NCBI GenBank assembly: GCA_030411725.1
Contig: MU839827.1
Location: 186,001 to 250,000 of the forward strand
Direction: 5' to 3'
From: Echria macrotheca
Lineage: Eukaryota > Ascomycota > Sordariomycetes > Sordariales > Schizotheciaceae
DNA length: 64,000 bases
Below the pieces are notes generated by a model. That model did no database searches. It was not told the origin of the DNA and saw only the letters and a program-made list of their open reading frames with translations. Below are positions 29,601 to 41,300 of the stretch, one piece after another; position 1 is the stretch's first letter; each line of letters begins with the position of its first letter. The translations under genes and the position numbers were made by a program.

Positions 29601-31022
29601 TCAATCTTGCCCGACACCCAGTCCCCATTCTCCTTCTGCCCTTTTCCCGACCGTTATCGCCTTTCCGATGCTTGGATCCGTGTAGATGGTGAGTGTCTCG
29701 GTCAAGTTGCCAGATTTTGCCTTGCATTTTGTCGAATAGCCTTGGAACAGTGCCTGGCGCGCCTGGACGTACGTCTCAAATGAGGACCGCGAACAGCTGG
29801 TGCCAGGGCCGTCATTGCACTGTGGGAGTTGCTGCGGGGAGTTATTTACCAGCACCCGGTAGTACTCGCCGTCTTGGAACCCATAGCTGCCCGCACACTG
29901 CAATTTCTCAATCGCAATGTTTCCAAGAAAAGGCAGAATCTTAGAGCTCTGCCAGGCCCGCTGGTAGTTGATGCGATCGAGCGGCATCGTCTGGTTGATC
30001 CTCTCGGGGAGTCCTCCGGGATCAGAGTTGTTGAAGAGCCCCATGGCCACTAAAACGGCTGGTGGCAGCTCGCGGTGCGTAAAGCTGACGTATAAATCCT
30101 GGTTTGTCGAGTTTTTAGACGACTCAAGCATAAGGTCGGCTGTCGCGCTCAACCAGGGTAGTCCAAAAACACCGGCAACGTTGCTGCCGTAGCCCACGTT
30201 GTAATGGTACTGGATGTCGGCCGAATATTCCCAGCTTAGCCACTCGTCCGGAGAAAAGAGGTCGAGATCGCAAAACGGCGAGCTGCCCCGTATGACCGAC
30301 TCGTAGCCGCAAAGCTCCATCATACCATAGACATCTTTCGACGTGAAGTTGAACGATGGCGCCAGTGCATTGAGTCTGGCTGTGATTGGTTTGGTGAAGC
30401 GGTCCCGATAAGCTGCGGACTGCTCACTGCCGGCCGAGGATGAATAAGCCGGACAGCCTTTGTAAGGGGTGAGCGAGTTGGCACCCTCCTTCTCCGACTC
30501 ATCGATGAGAACCACCTTGATGGTGTTCTCGTCCATTTCGAGTCCCCGGACGAACGCTTGGGCTGACTTATTGGTGCGTTCCGCCGAGGACGTCCAGACT
30601 TTCTGCGGGAGCTTGAAGGTTGGGTACCGGAACGACAGGCTAATTGCCAGCTGTGTGGCCTCGAGCTTGCCCAACCGGGTGAGCAGCTCTTCTTCCGCTT
30701 CCGAAACTGGCGCCGTCCACCCGGCCAGGAAATCCAACGACGGGATTTTGGACCAGTCGACGCCCGTCCGGTTCTGCAGCTTCTCGATGAAGGGCTGCAT
30801 GTACTCTTCATAGTCGAAATCGTTGGCGTAGATGGCCGCATGTCGTGATAAGTAGGCTGCACGAACGGGACTGCATCCTTGCGGCGGAGACGGCGACGTA
30901 GGGGGGTCGCGCGGCTCAAAATACGGTGCAATACCGCCCAGGTGACGGAGAGGGCTGAAGCTGTGGTCAGCCAGAGCTGTGACTGCCGGTAAGAGCTTAA
31001 GGAGAGCAACGATTCTGATCAT
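29601..31022 (-). CDS. Histidine acid phosphatase family protein with altered catalytic motifs
   Basis: 473 codons, one exon as read. Residues 1-18 are a signal peptide (MIRIVALLKLLPAVTALA), and several N-x-S/T sequons fit a secreted glycoprotein. The fold is recognised from YLSRHAAIYANDFDYEEYMQ (around H61), VWTSSAERTNKSAQAFVRGL, MMELCGYESVIRGSSPFCDL and VSFTHRELPPAVLVAMGLF. The classical phytase/acid phosphatase motif RHGxRxP is here RHAAIYA, and the proton-donor motif HD is THRE (about residue 315). The donor could be the Glu of HRE, comparable with the HAE motif of inositol polyphosphate phosphatases. The start at 31022 was preferred over 31091 because it begins the signal peptide. Substrate unknown; the C-terminal 30 residues look unusual and may hide a missed intron. 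Confidence 0.8.
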   Translation of the reverse strand: MIRIVALLKLLPAVTALADHSFSPLRHLGGIAPYFEPRDPPTSPSPPQGCSPVRAAYLSRHAAIYANDFDYEEYMQPFIEKLQNRTGVDWSKIPSLDFLAGWTAPVSEAEEELLTRLGKLEATQLAISLSFRYPTFKLPQKVWTSSAERTNKSAQAFVRGLEMDENTIKVVLIDESEKEGANSLTPYKGCPAYSSSAGSEQSAAYRDRFTKPITARLNALAPSFNFTSKDVYGMMELCGYESVIRGSSPFCDLDLFSPDEWLSWEYSADIQYHYNVGYGSNVAGVFGLPWLSATADLMLESSKNSTNQDLYVSFTHRELPPAVLVAMGLFNNSDPGGLPERINQTMPLDRINYQRAWQSSKILPFLGNIAIEKLQCAGSYGFQDGEYYRVLVNNSPQQLPQCNDGPGTSCSRSSFETYVQARQALFQGYSTKCKAKSGNLTETLTIYTDPSIGKAITVGKRAEGEWGLGVGQD

Positions 31023-31805
31023 GGCGAAGAACGAGGGACAGAGCGAGAGACAATTGCGGGAAAAAACAACCAAGAGAAGGGGAGTCACCAAGTCTTACAT
31101 GATAAACAACGAGAGGCAGAACGTTCTTGCTGGATACTGGACTTTATGCGTTGGCAGATCTGGGTTGGATCGTGGCCTGGTGAACCGTCCAATCCGTCCC
31201 CAACTACGTCATCGAGAAGAGTTTGCCTTGCTTGCGGCACCACAGGCGGGCCACAAGCGGATCCGCATCAGGAGCCGGCTGGATCACCCCGTCGTGAGCG
31301 TCGATTGTTGTGACATTGCCGGGGCCGTCCTTGCAGGTTCGAGTGGTGTGTTCGGAGGGTGGCTCGGGAGTCGGTCGGGTACAGTGCCCGCACGCACTGC
31401 GCAAGTGCCGGCCGAGTCACCCAAGGTCCCAATTCCGCGAGTCAACAGCCGAGCCGACGACATCTACAGTCGCCATCTGGTGTGGTCTTCGTGATCAAGA
31501 ATGTGGAACGACCCGAGAATTGTTGGGTATTGTAGACGCAAAGTCCAACAGCGTGAAAAGGGGTCGCGTCAAATTTGGTCACGGAACGTTTCTTTTTCCT
31601 GCCAGCATTGGCGCCTCTCGCTCGTCGCGTCTGCTGACATCGCGCCGACTCCAGCGCGTGTCAGCCATGACCGGCAAACCCCAAATTTTCAGGACAATAA
31701 TAAAGACTCGTGAGGCCGTCACTGGAAAACAGTTAAGCACGATCTGATATGCTGACTTGGTGTATTCGAATCTCGAAAATGTCATCTTTTTCCTGCTTCC
31801 TGCGC
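31023..31805. other. Intergenic, phosphatase promoter side
   Basis: Nearly 800 bp with no supported gene. Frames such as 30979-31494 overlap the phosphatase start and lack motifs. The stretch ends at the 8-bp duplication of the MITE at 31814. Confidence 0.45.
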
Positions 31806-31813
31806 CTTGAAAG

Positions 31814-32215
31814 GGCATCTGATAGGGGTGCACCCCTCTTTTGCTACGGGTGTATCCCCTGGCAATAGGGTTTCACGCATCGGCCCTCCAATATACTGCT
31901 GATATTTTCCCTAAAAGCTGAATATATACCTCTAAGAGGCCTATCTACTACATAGTGAAGGGTTTTAAACGTGTAAACGCTGATAAAAGTAAAGGTATAA
32001 GGCAGTTTCGTTTATTTGCTAGACCCCTGGGTATACGTTAGGTTGAGACTTTTTCTACCTTATTGAACATAATTGATAGATTGTAAAGCTTTTATTTATA
32101 ACCCTTTTGGCATTGCGAATACGCTGAACCACTTGTATTTGAGGATGTAGGCGAAAAAATTATCTTCAAGGGGATGCGTACGGATCAAAAGGGGGGTGCA
32201 CCCCTATCAGACGCC
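31814..32215 (+). mobile_element. MITE copy 6, intact, upstream of MSH6
   Basis: A 402-bp element with ends GGCATCTGATAGGGGTGCAC and its inverse (GTGCACCCCTATCAGACGCC), about 30 bp of matching terminal repeat. It is flanked by a perfect 8-bp duplication CTTGAAAG (31806-31813 and 32216-32223). The terminal repeat contains the palindrome AGGGGTGCACCCCT. It shows little RIP damage compared with copies 2 and 3, and ends 216 bp before the MSH6 start codon, so it may lie in the promoter or leader. It encodes no protein. The 8-bp duplication suggests mobilisation by a hAT-like transposase elsewhere. Confidence 0.92.
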
Positions 32216-32431
32216 CTTGAAAGTGACGCCTGTGGGCCCTGGCTTCAGGGCTGTTATCAGGATTGGCCCCACTTTGATAAGCCGCTTTTCAGCGCGCTGG
32301 GACGCGACTTCCATCCTTGCTCGCCGCGTCTCGCGTCCCCTTAAAGAGGTTGTGGGTCTCAACCACCACCTTCAGTCCATTCCCTTTCATTCAATGTTTG
32401 CTGTTGCGCTTTCCGTTTGATATCGTCAATA

Positions 32432-35400
32432 ATGAGCGACAGAACTGCGGCCCGCACTCCCGCCAGGGCGGCGTCGGCGACTAAGAAATCGGCGACGGCG
32501 TCCACCGGCAAGCAGCAGAGCATTCTGGGCTTCTTCTCCAAGTCGTCGGCTTCCAAAACGCCCGGTCCTGCGTCGTCGCCCTTGGCACGGGCTTCTACCT
32601 CAAAGCCGGAGCCGCCGTCACGGTATTTGAAAGAGACCACCAAGTCTAACGCAAACCGTCCCGCCAACATTACCCCGGTGCCCAGCAGCGATGCCGTCGG
32701 CCCGTCAAGCTCGCAGGAAAACGTCAGCACGGCAAAGGTAGACTACTTGACCCGCATGACTAGCCACCTCTGACAACATTAGGCCTCGGCGTTTGGCGAA
32801 AAGCCAACTGTCGCAAGCAGCCCCACGCGGAAGGTGAGCTTCCCCGCCGCACTCGTTCTCGCCGTCGCTGACATCTGCCGAACAGGTGAAGAAGGCTGTC
32901 AATTACGCCGAGTCGTCCGACGAAGACGAGGACCCGTTCGAATCGATGAAGGTTAGGAAGTCTCGACAACGGCGCTCTCGCACCACTGTGCCTGACGAGG
33001 ACGACGATGATGTCTATGAGGCCGAACCCAACGCCCCCGAAGATGAGGATGGTATGAGACAAAGTTTGCGTATATAGACACATGCTGACCACTTTAGACG
33101 ACATGGGAGATTTCGTGGTATCCGACGAGTCGGACGCACCGTCGAAGAAGAGGAAGCGACCAGCAGCCAAGTCGACAGCACCGCGAAAGCGAAGCAACGT
33201 GCCCTCCTCTCCCGGACCCACACCAGTAGACGACGATGACGATGTAATGGATGATCTTCCCACGTCGACCTCAACAGCCCAGAAGTGGAAATACGACCCC
33301 AACAACACCGAACCCACCCAGCCGATGGCGGTTTCCACGCGCCCTACAAAAGCACCATCAACGTCAAAAACCAAGCCCAAGGCACACACAAAGGAGCCAG
33401 AGAAGAGGCACGAGTGGTTGGCCAATATACGGGATGGCAACAAGAACCCACCAGGGCATCCGGACTTTGATCCTGGCACCATCTACGTCCCACCAATTGC
33501 CTGGAAAGAATTCTCTGCGTTCGAGAAGCAATACTGGGAGATCAAGAAGAATCTATGGGACACAGTCGTCTTCTTCAAGAAGGGAAAGTTCTACGAACTC
33601 TACGAGAATGATGCTACGATTGGTCACCAGCTCTTCGACCTGAAGCTGACGGATCGTGTCAACATGCGCATGGTTGGTGTACCCGAGAGCTCCCTGGACC
33701 TGTGGGTCAATCAGTTTGTGGCCAAGGGGTTCAAGGTTGCACGTGTTGACCAGATGGAGTCCGCCCTGGGCAAGGAGATGCGGGAGCGCGATGCCAAGGC
33801 GTCCAAGGCCGACAAGATCATCCGACGCGAGCTGGCTTGCATTCTCACAGGTGGTACCCTGGTCGACGGAAGCATGCTGCAGGACGACATGGCAACATAT
33901 TGCGTTGCGATCAAGGAATCCGTCGTGGACGACAAACCGGCTTTCGGCCTCGCTTTCGTCGACGCGGCCACTGGGCAGTTCTTCGTCTCGGAATTTGTCG
34001 ACGACGTCGACCTTACCAAGTTTGAGACGTTCGTTGCGCAAACGTCACCCCGTGAGCTGCTCTTGGAGAAGTCGCGGATCTCTACGAAAGCTCTTCGTAT
34101 CCTCAAGAACAACACATCGCCAACAACCATCTGGAATTACCTGAAGCAGAGTACGGAATTCTGGGAAGCCGACATCACCCGTCGCGAGCTGGACTGCAGC
34201 GGCTACTTTGTGTCAGAAGGAAGCAAGGATGAAGTGTGGCCCAAGACGCTCGCCGAGGCCCGAGACAAGGACCTTTTGATGTCTGCGCTTGGCGCCCTCA
34301 CGCACTATCTCCGGGTACTCAAGCTGGAGCGGAGTCTGTTGTCGCAGGGGAGCTTCGAGTGGTATACCCCTATCCACAAGAACGGCACGCTTATCCTCGA
34401 CGGACAGTCGCTCATCAACCTCGAGGTGTTCACCAACACTGCCAACGGCGGTCCCGAGGGTACGCTGTTCAGCCTGTTGAATAGGTGTATCACGCCGTTC
34501 GGCAAGCGTCTCTTCAGAAAATGGGTGTGCCATCCGCTGTGCAACATCCAGAAGATCAATGAGCGGCTTGACGCCGTCGACATGCTCAACGCGGACAGGA
34601 GCATTCGGGAGCAATTCTCGTCGCAAATGACAAAGATGCCCGATCTCGAGCGGCTGATCTCCCGTATCCACGCCGGCGCTTGCAAGCCAGAGGACTTTAT
34701 CCGGGTCCTGGAGGGCTTTGAGCAGATTGACTACGCCATGGGACTTCTTGATGCCTTTGGCGGCGGCAACAGTTTAGTCGATAAGCTTCTGGCAGCAATG
34801 CCCAACCTGAAGGACCCGCTTGGGTATTGGGAGACAGCCTTTGACAGGAAGAAGGCTCGAGACCAGAAACTTCTGATCCCCGAGAAGGGCATCGAGGAGG
34901 ACTTTGACAACAGCCAGGCCGAGCTCGACCGGATCAAGGGTGAACTCGACTCGCTTCTCAACGAGCAAAAGGCGGCCTTGAAGTGCAAGACGCTCAAGTT
35001 CACGGATATCGGCAAGGAGATATATCAGATCGAGGCCCCGAAGACGGTCAAGGTGCCCAAGACGTGGCGCCAGATGTCGGCCACATCGGCGGTCAAGCGA
35101 TACTACTTCCGGGAGTTGGAAGATTTGGTTCGGGAGCTCCAGGAAGCCGAGGAAACGCACTCGCAGATCGTCAAGGAGGTGGCGTCTCGGTTCTTTGAGC
35201 GGTTCGACGCCGACTACGAGGTCTGGCTGCAGGCCATCCAGATCATCGCTCAGCTCGACTGCCTGATTAGTCTGGCAAAATCTTCGGCGGCACTTGGCGA
35301 GCCGAGCTGCCGGCCCGTCTTTGTGGATGAGGAGCGCAGCGTGGTTGAGTTTAAGGAGCTCCGGCACCCGTGCATGATCAACACGGTCAACGACTTTATT

Positions 35401-36208
35401 CCCAACGACATCAAGCTCGGTGGCGACGAGGCCAAGATTAATCTCCTGACGGGCGCCAACGCCGCGGGCAAGTCAACGATATTGCGAATGGTAAGTCTCT
35501 TCTGCGGGTTCTGTTGGATGATGCTAACCTCTGCAGTCGTGCATCGCGGTCATCATGGCGCAGATTGGCTGTTACGTGCCTGCGGTGTCGGCCCGGCTAA
35601 CTCCGGTGGACCGCATCATGTCGCGATTAGGAGCTAATGACAACATTTTCGCGGCACAGAGCACGTTCTTTGTCGAGTTATCCGAGACCAAGAAGATCCT
35701 GTCGGAAGCGACGCCGCGTTCGTTGGTGATCCTCGACGAGCTTGGCCGGGGCACGTCGTCCTACGACGGTGTTGCAGTAGCGCAGGCGGTACTGCATCAT
35801 GTGGCGTCGCACATTGGCTGTGTCGGATTCTTTGCGACACATTACCACAGTTTGGCAACCGAGTTTGAGAACCACCCTGAGATCCGGCCGCGGCGGATGC
35901 AGATCCACGTGGACGATGAGAATCGCCAGATTACTTTTCTATACAAGCTGGAGGAGGGCGTTGCCGAGGGTTCATTTGGCATGCATTGTGCGGCGATGTG
36001 TGGCATCCCGAGCAAGGTAATTGAGCGAGCCGAGGTGGCGGCCAAGGAGTGGGAGCACACAAGCCGGCTGAAGGAGAGTCTAGAGAGGGCCAAGACTGGG
36101 TGCTACATCCCGTTGGGCGTACTGAGTGATGTGGCCAGCCTGCTGCGGGACAGCACGATGGAGAAACGGGCTATTGATGTGTTGGCGAGAGCCATTGAGG
36201 CGCTGTAG
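32432..36208 (+). CDS. MSH6: DNA mismatch repair protein Msh6 (MutS homolog 6)
   Basis: Five exons: join(32432..32737,32783..32833,32886..33051,33098..35490,35537..36208), 1195 residues, normal for fungal Msh6. The N-terminus has a PCNA-binding PIP box, QQSILGFF (28-35), then a disordered acidic/basic linker. Mismatch-recognition motif FYELYE lies near residue 340 (KKGKFYELYENDA). The ATPase part has TGANAAGKST (Walker A, ending exon 4), FFVELSETKKIL, VILDELGRGTSSYDG (Walker B/signature) and FFATHYHSL. With Msh2 it forms MutS-alpha, which detects base mismatches and small loops in the nucleus. The last exon is joined at Walker A: ILRM then SCIAVIMAQIGCYVPA. A MITE lies 216 bp upstream of the ATG. 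Confidence 0.97.
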
Positions 36209-36748
36209 TCTGTTGGTGGCGGTATTTGCGGATATGTAATCTTTGGGAGGGTTTGGAAGGGAAGTACGGATTAGTTTAATGGAATGGGCACAAAGGGGTA
36301 TTTCGAGGGCAATAGACATTTGTTTTTGTCGGCAGCATGTGTTTATCGGAGCAATAATTTCGCCGGGACCTGCCGGTTTGGATCAGGGGTGTTGTCTCCG
36401 GGGAAGCGGGGTCGGACAGTCTGATCGCCCGGGGGCCGGGTCCGTGGCGGGCCATCCGCCTGATCCGTCGGCGGTTTGAGTCTCAACGACGTGATTTCCC
36501 TTTTGGTCAATCTCACTGGCGAGTGATTATGCCACAGCCAGTGCGGGCTAATTTCTTGAAGATGGCTCTCACGTTATCTTTTTCTTTCCTAGCCTCCCTC
36601 CTGGACTTTTAACTTAAGAGGGGCTCTTCAAGTTGAAGCGTTGCAATTTGAAGTTTACAACTTTCTCTTTTATCCCACAGACATATCCGGAACCGAGCCA
36701 CAAAACAAAATCGTTCTTTCTTACTATCGATAGTCCTCTCAAGACACA
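36209..36748. other. Intergenic region
   Basis: 540 bp; MSH6 3' region and leader of the next gene. No further gene seen. Confidence 0.45.
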
Positions 36749-37621
36749 ATGGCGAGCGACGAACCAAACAGTGAAGCTGCCGGTGGAGGAGATGGATCGT
36801 CATCAGTGATGAGGGATGTCGGTCCTTCTTCGTCAAGTTGTGCTTCTTCGTCGCAGTCGCGGCTGATGAAGTGGCGGACTTGTATTATCCCCGGCTTCGA
36901 TTTGCCGTACCAGCACCAGCACCAGGCTGAGGCGAGTCCGACAACAAAACCAGTCGACAGCGCTTCCGATACGACCGCGAACGTCGTGGAAAGTGGAGGG
37001 ACGAGTACGACGAGTACGAGAGGAGGAACGAATGATGGGACAGTGCGGGGAGGGGAAGAACAAAATGGTGGAGAGGGGGGAAGGGAAGAGGAGGAAATAA
37101 AAGTCCCGCCTGGATTCGACATTTCCAACCCCTCCATGTTTATGTTTCCCCAGATCCCGCTGGGGAAACTCCAGCGCTTTCCGTGGTTTGGGACCGGTGG
37201 TCGCGGTGGTGTTGCGCCGCCGTTGCCCATAGACAGAGAGAGGGACAGAGAGAGGGAGAGGGAACGGTTGGGTCGACGCGGTTTGAGGGAGAGGGAACGG
37301 AGCACGGAGGGGAGTAGTAGAGAACGGAGCGCAGGGCGTGGTTGGGGCTGGGGGGGTTGGGATACCAACCGGGAGGGGGCGAGGGAAGTCGATGTTGGGA
37401 TGGGGGGGCATGTTGTGGGTGAGGTTTCTGGGTCTGGGTCCTCGGATGAGGGGGAGGTTGATGGGGAGGAAGAAGAGGGAGATGGGATGAGGGGGAAGAG
37501 GAAGTGGGAGTGGAGGGATCGGAAGGGGGGGAAGAAGAAGGGGTGTCCTTGGGTTTTGGGGAGGAGGGATCGAGGAGGGGATGGGGGGTGGACTGGTGGT
37601 GGGAAGGAGGTGGGTTCTTGA
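36749..37621 (+). CDS. Low-complexity hypothetical protein, Arg/Glu- and Gly-rich
   Basis: 290 codons from an ATG in good context (CACAATGG), one exon. I do not recognise a family. The N-terminal half includes a more ordered patch, SRLMKWRTCIIPGFDLPYQ and VPPGFDISNPSMFMFPQIPL. The second half is an Arg-Glu repeat (RERDRERERERL), then Ser/Gly/acidic stretches and a Lys/Arg-rich end. The coding strand is almost purely purine from 37000 to 37620, so opposite-strand open frames are shadows. RE/RG-rich segments are common in nuclear or RNA-binding proteins, but that is only compositional. It could be a lineage-specific gene. Confidence 0.5.
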   Translation: MASDEPNSEAAGGGDGSSSVMRDVGPSSSSCASSSQSRLMKWRTCIIPGFDLPYQHQHQAEASPTTKPVDSASDTTANVVESGGTSTTSTRGGTNDGTVRGGEEQNGGEGGREEEEIKVPPGFDISNPSMFMFPQIPLGKLQRFPWFGTGGRGGVAPPLPIDRERDRERERERLGRRGLRERERSTEGSSRERSAGRGWGWGGWDTNREGAREVDVGMGGHVVGEVSGSGSSDEGEVDGEEEEGDGMRGKRKWEWRDRKGGKKKGCPWVLGRRDRGGDGGWTGGGKEVGS

Positions 37622-38320
37622 GGTGGATACTTGAGAGTAAGGGGACACTTGAGAGGAAGGGGACATTTGAGAGTAGGGTGTTCGAGTGTAGAGCGTGATG
37701 TAAGGGTGGCCATCCCGTTGGTCCTTTTCATTTTCACGTCCGAGACTGATGATGGTGATTTTATTTTCTTGCTTGGGTCTGCATTAACGGTGATAACGAC
37801 CGAGTAAACAAAGGCCTAAGTCCATTGCCATGAGTTAAAACGACATCATTCTTTCCACGGACAAGTCGCTTACTTGCCATGTCTTAAACGGAACCAATAC
37901 GTACTTGCCACTCTGATTCCAGTCGACTACTACCCAGGTTTGTGAGGATGGATCATGACTAGGCATGTTTCGAGTCACTCCCAAACTCAACCCTAATCGG
38001 AATCCCCAAAAGACGGAATGATGGGCTAGATTGACGTTCCTTGCACGCAGCGACAACTTTGAATCCTTGTCGACCATTCCAAACCATATACCTATGTACG
38101 GAGTACCTAACCAGTGGCTTCACGGCCTAGATTCTAGATGGTTCAGAGCCAAAGTTGTCCAGATTCGACAAGTCGCTCTCCCTGGATCAATCTCATTGGA
38201 TGTAGCGTTGTACACGTAGGTAATCATGGCATGACCCTTGGATGTAACCATGGCCTGGCCGTTCCGTCGTCTCGATGATCAAAACTAACCGCGAAAGCAA
38301 GGCAACCACTCGCCTGAACA
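37622..38320. other. Convergent intergenic region
   Basis: About 700 bp between the stops of the low-complexity gene and the OPT transporter. No supported gene. Repeated ACTTGAGAG-type words just after 37621 are the continuing purine-rich tract. Confidence 0.45.
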
Positions 38321-41300
38321 TCACCACGGAAACGTACCCCTCTCGGGCCCAAAATACCCCCGATCAGGAATCGGCAGCAGCCCAACCTGCTTCCCATCCA
38401 CGCCGGCGCCGCTCACCGTGTTCCCCCACCACTTCAAGCTGATGGGGTTATACCCAATCGCAAAGAACTGAATCAGCCCGCTAATAGCGACCCCAGCCGT
38501 CAGAGCTGCTGAGAGCACATCTACACCACATCGTTAGCCATTCTGTCTCAGCGGGCACACAAAACCAAACTCACAGTTATACTTCTCCCACCACGCCAGC
38601 CGATGCCTCGGCATCCAATACATAAACACGTACGACAAGATAAACCCAGGCGTCTTGTACGACATATTACTCGGCGCCCAGTGCTGAATCCCCTGTATGA
38701 TCAAGATGGGATTCAACCACAGCAGCGACGCGACAAACGGGAACAACGTTTTCTCCAAAATCGCAAACGTCCTCGGCGCCAGCCTTCGTCTCAACTTTTC
38801 TTTGAGCGGCGGCAGATAGCGCGGCCCGTACCCCTGGCCGACAAGAAAAATGATCGCAATGCCCGTCCCGATCAGGAAGCACCACTTGAACAGCGGATAC
38901 AGCGAATTAAACATGCGTTCGGATCCCAGCAGGCCCCACATGAGCGAGCTGGCGTAGAGCGGGTGGCCGTCGTTGGCGCAGGTGAAGCGGGACGGCTGGT
39001 CGGGCGTGCAGAGCCCTTTCACATTCTCGAGGATAAAATTCTGCGTGGCGACGGCGACAAAACACGTAATCACGATGGTGCCGATCTGCGAGCGGAAGAC
39101 GGCCCGCGGCGGGATCTTGACGTAGTGCGCCATCTTTTGGTCTTGTACGTAGTTGTCGCCGTATCCGGCCAGGGCCCAGGAGCCGAGGGTTTGGGAGAAC
39201 AAAAATGCGTTGGGGTTGCCGGGGAGGAGGTAGCCGGTTATGACTTGGATCAGGGCGCCCAGACCGAGATTCGTGCCGGTCGTGGCGGAGAGGAAGGACA
39301 AAGGGACTGCGAAGACGATGTTTATTCCGATCATGAGGAAGACGAGCCACACGGGCGTGTCTAGGGGGTAGATGCGGAGGAAGATTATGGATACGACGAC
39401 GGCGCCTAGCAGGATCAGGATGAACCACCAGTCGGGCACCTCGGGGTACTTGGCCATCAGCCGGCTGTGCACGTCCATTGCGCCCTCGTAGTTGCCCTTG
39501 CCGTGGCGGAGGCCCTTGTAGAAGTCGATGTAGGCCTGCTTCATGGTCGTCCACTGGTTGCCCATGATGTACAGGAAGTATACCGGATAAAAAGCAAAGT
39601 TGGCGCCGACGGTGAGGATGTAGCCGGCGGAATAGAAGGGCGGCGAGTATTGCTGGTACAGATTCTCGTCGAGCTTGTTGTTGATTACGACCTTTTGCAC
39701 TTTATATGGTGTCCCGTCGTTGGCAAATGCCGACGAGCTGTTAATAGGCAAAAAAGCCGTGTAGTTCATGTTCGTGTAGAAGATGCCGAGGATGATGCAG
39801 CCGCCGAGGATGGCGCTGATCCACATGGTGCAGGTCGCGAAGAAGGGCTGCGCCAGGGCCGCGTACGAGCTGGTCGCCACGTTCCAGTCGAAGGTCGTGA
39901 TGGGGTTGAACAGGCCAAGCCCCAAATTGGAGCCGGTCAGGATGGCGAGAGTAAAGTTCTCGGGGGCGATCCATGTCATCCAGTTGAATGTCGCGAGGGC
40001 CGTGAATAGATAACCAGGAAACCAGTAGTACACGGCCATGGAGAGGCAGGTGACGTAGAAGAAGCGGTACCGCGAAATGGTCCATCCGTTGATGTTTTCT
40101 TTCGGCTCTGGCTTCGTCAGGGCGCGGTTCATGGCCACGATGGGGAGGACCGTGGGCCACAGCGCCTTGACGGGGTATACGCTGAAGCGACGGAGATACC
40201 CGGCAAAGCCCCTGAACTGTTATTAGCATTTGTTGACACATTTTCAGGAGTAGGGAAACCCACATCCCCATAAGCTGGACAAAGAGGGTCAACATCAGCT
40301 GGTACCCAAACGTAACAAAATCAAGTCCATAAAACATGGGGAGGCGCTGCACGAGAATCATGCCGTAGCTGTTGGTCGTGTAGATGGCGATGTTGAACGT
40401 GATACTGGCAAACATTTCTGCAAACCCGTCAGTTTGTTCCGAGCCCGTTTTAGCCAGGACTATTCTTCTGTTCGTCCGAGTTCACGTCGATATACATACG
40501 CTCTTTAAAGCTAGACGCTGTTATTAGCGTGGCCAGCAGATGTTTTTTGGGGGGGAAATACATACGTCCAAGGCCCGGGATTCAGCGAGTGACGAACTCC
40601 CCTGATAGTAAAGCCCCAGTCGGGAAGAGCCCATTCGAGAAACTTGGCGCACGGAAAGAGCAGGATCTGAATCACAGAACCGCTGAGACCTATATCCTGT
40701 GTAAGAAAAATTTCCTATGGGGAGATAAAGGCATACCAATTCCCGGAAATCGACTGTTGAAAAACGTGCTCATAAACGTCCCGCTGAAAACTTTGGTCAA
40801 CACATATTCATCCCATACCAGCCCAGTCCTAGGAGGAACCATTTACATAACAGCCCACGAAATGCCCAAGAAATACGCCCGAATCGTCTCGATAGGCACC
40901 TTCTGATCATCGACGGGATCAGCCACGGCGCGCACGCCGGGATACGGACTGCTATAGCGCAGCATGACGGCGTCGATGCGCAGATCGCGATCGTAAAACT
41001 CGCCGTACAGCTTGCGGCCCTGCAGCAGCCGGCCCATGCGCTCGCGCATCTCGGTCGGGAAGTTCCAGTCGTCCGCAAAGAACTTGTGCGACTCGGCCAC
41101 GATGGCCAGCGCGTCCTCCTCCGTCATGCTGTTGATCTTGTCCAGGATGTACTCGCCCTCGCCGTTGGGCGCCAGCTCCTCGAGCAGCTCGTGCGGGATC
41201 TGGTCGCCGAAGTTGATGTGGTGGTCATCTGAGTCGCCGCCCGACTGCGTCTTCTCGGGGTCGCGGTCATAGTTGGGAGACGGCGCCGCGATGGCGTCGC

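Noticed and set aside
36739..37737. Long minus-strand frames opposite the low-complexity gene
   Set aside because: Pro/Ser/Leu-rich shadows of the purine-rich strand, with no conserved features.
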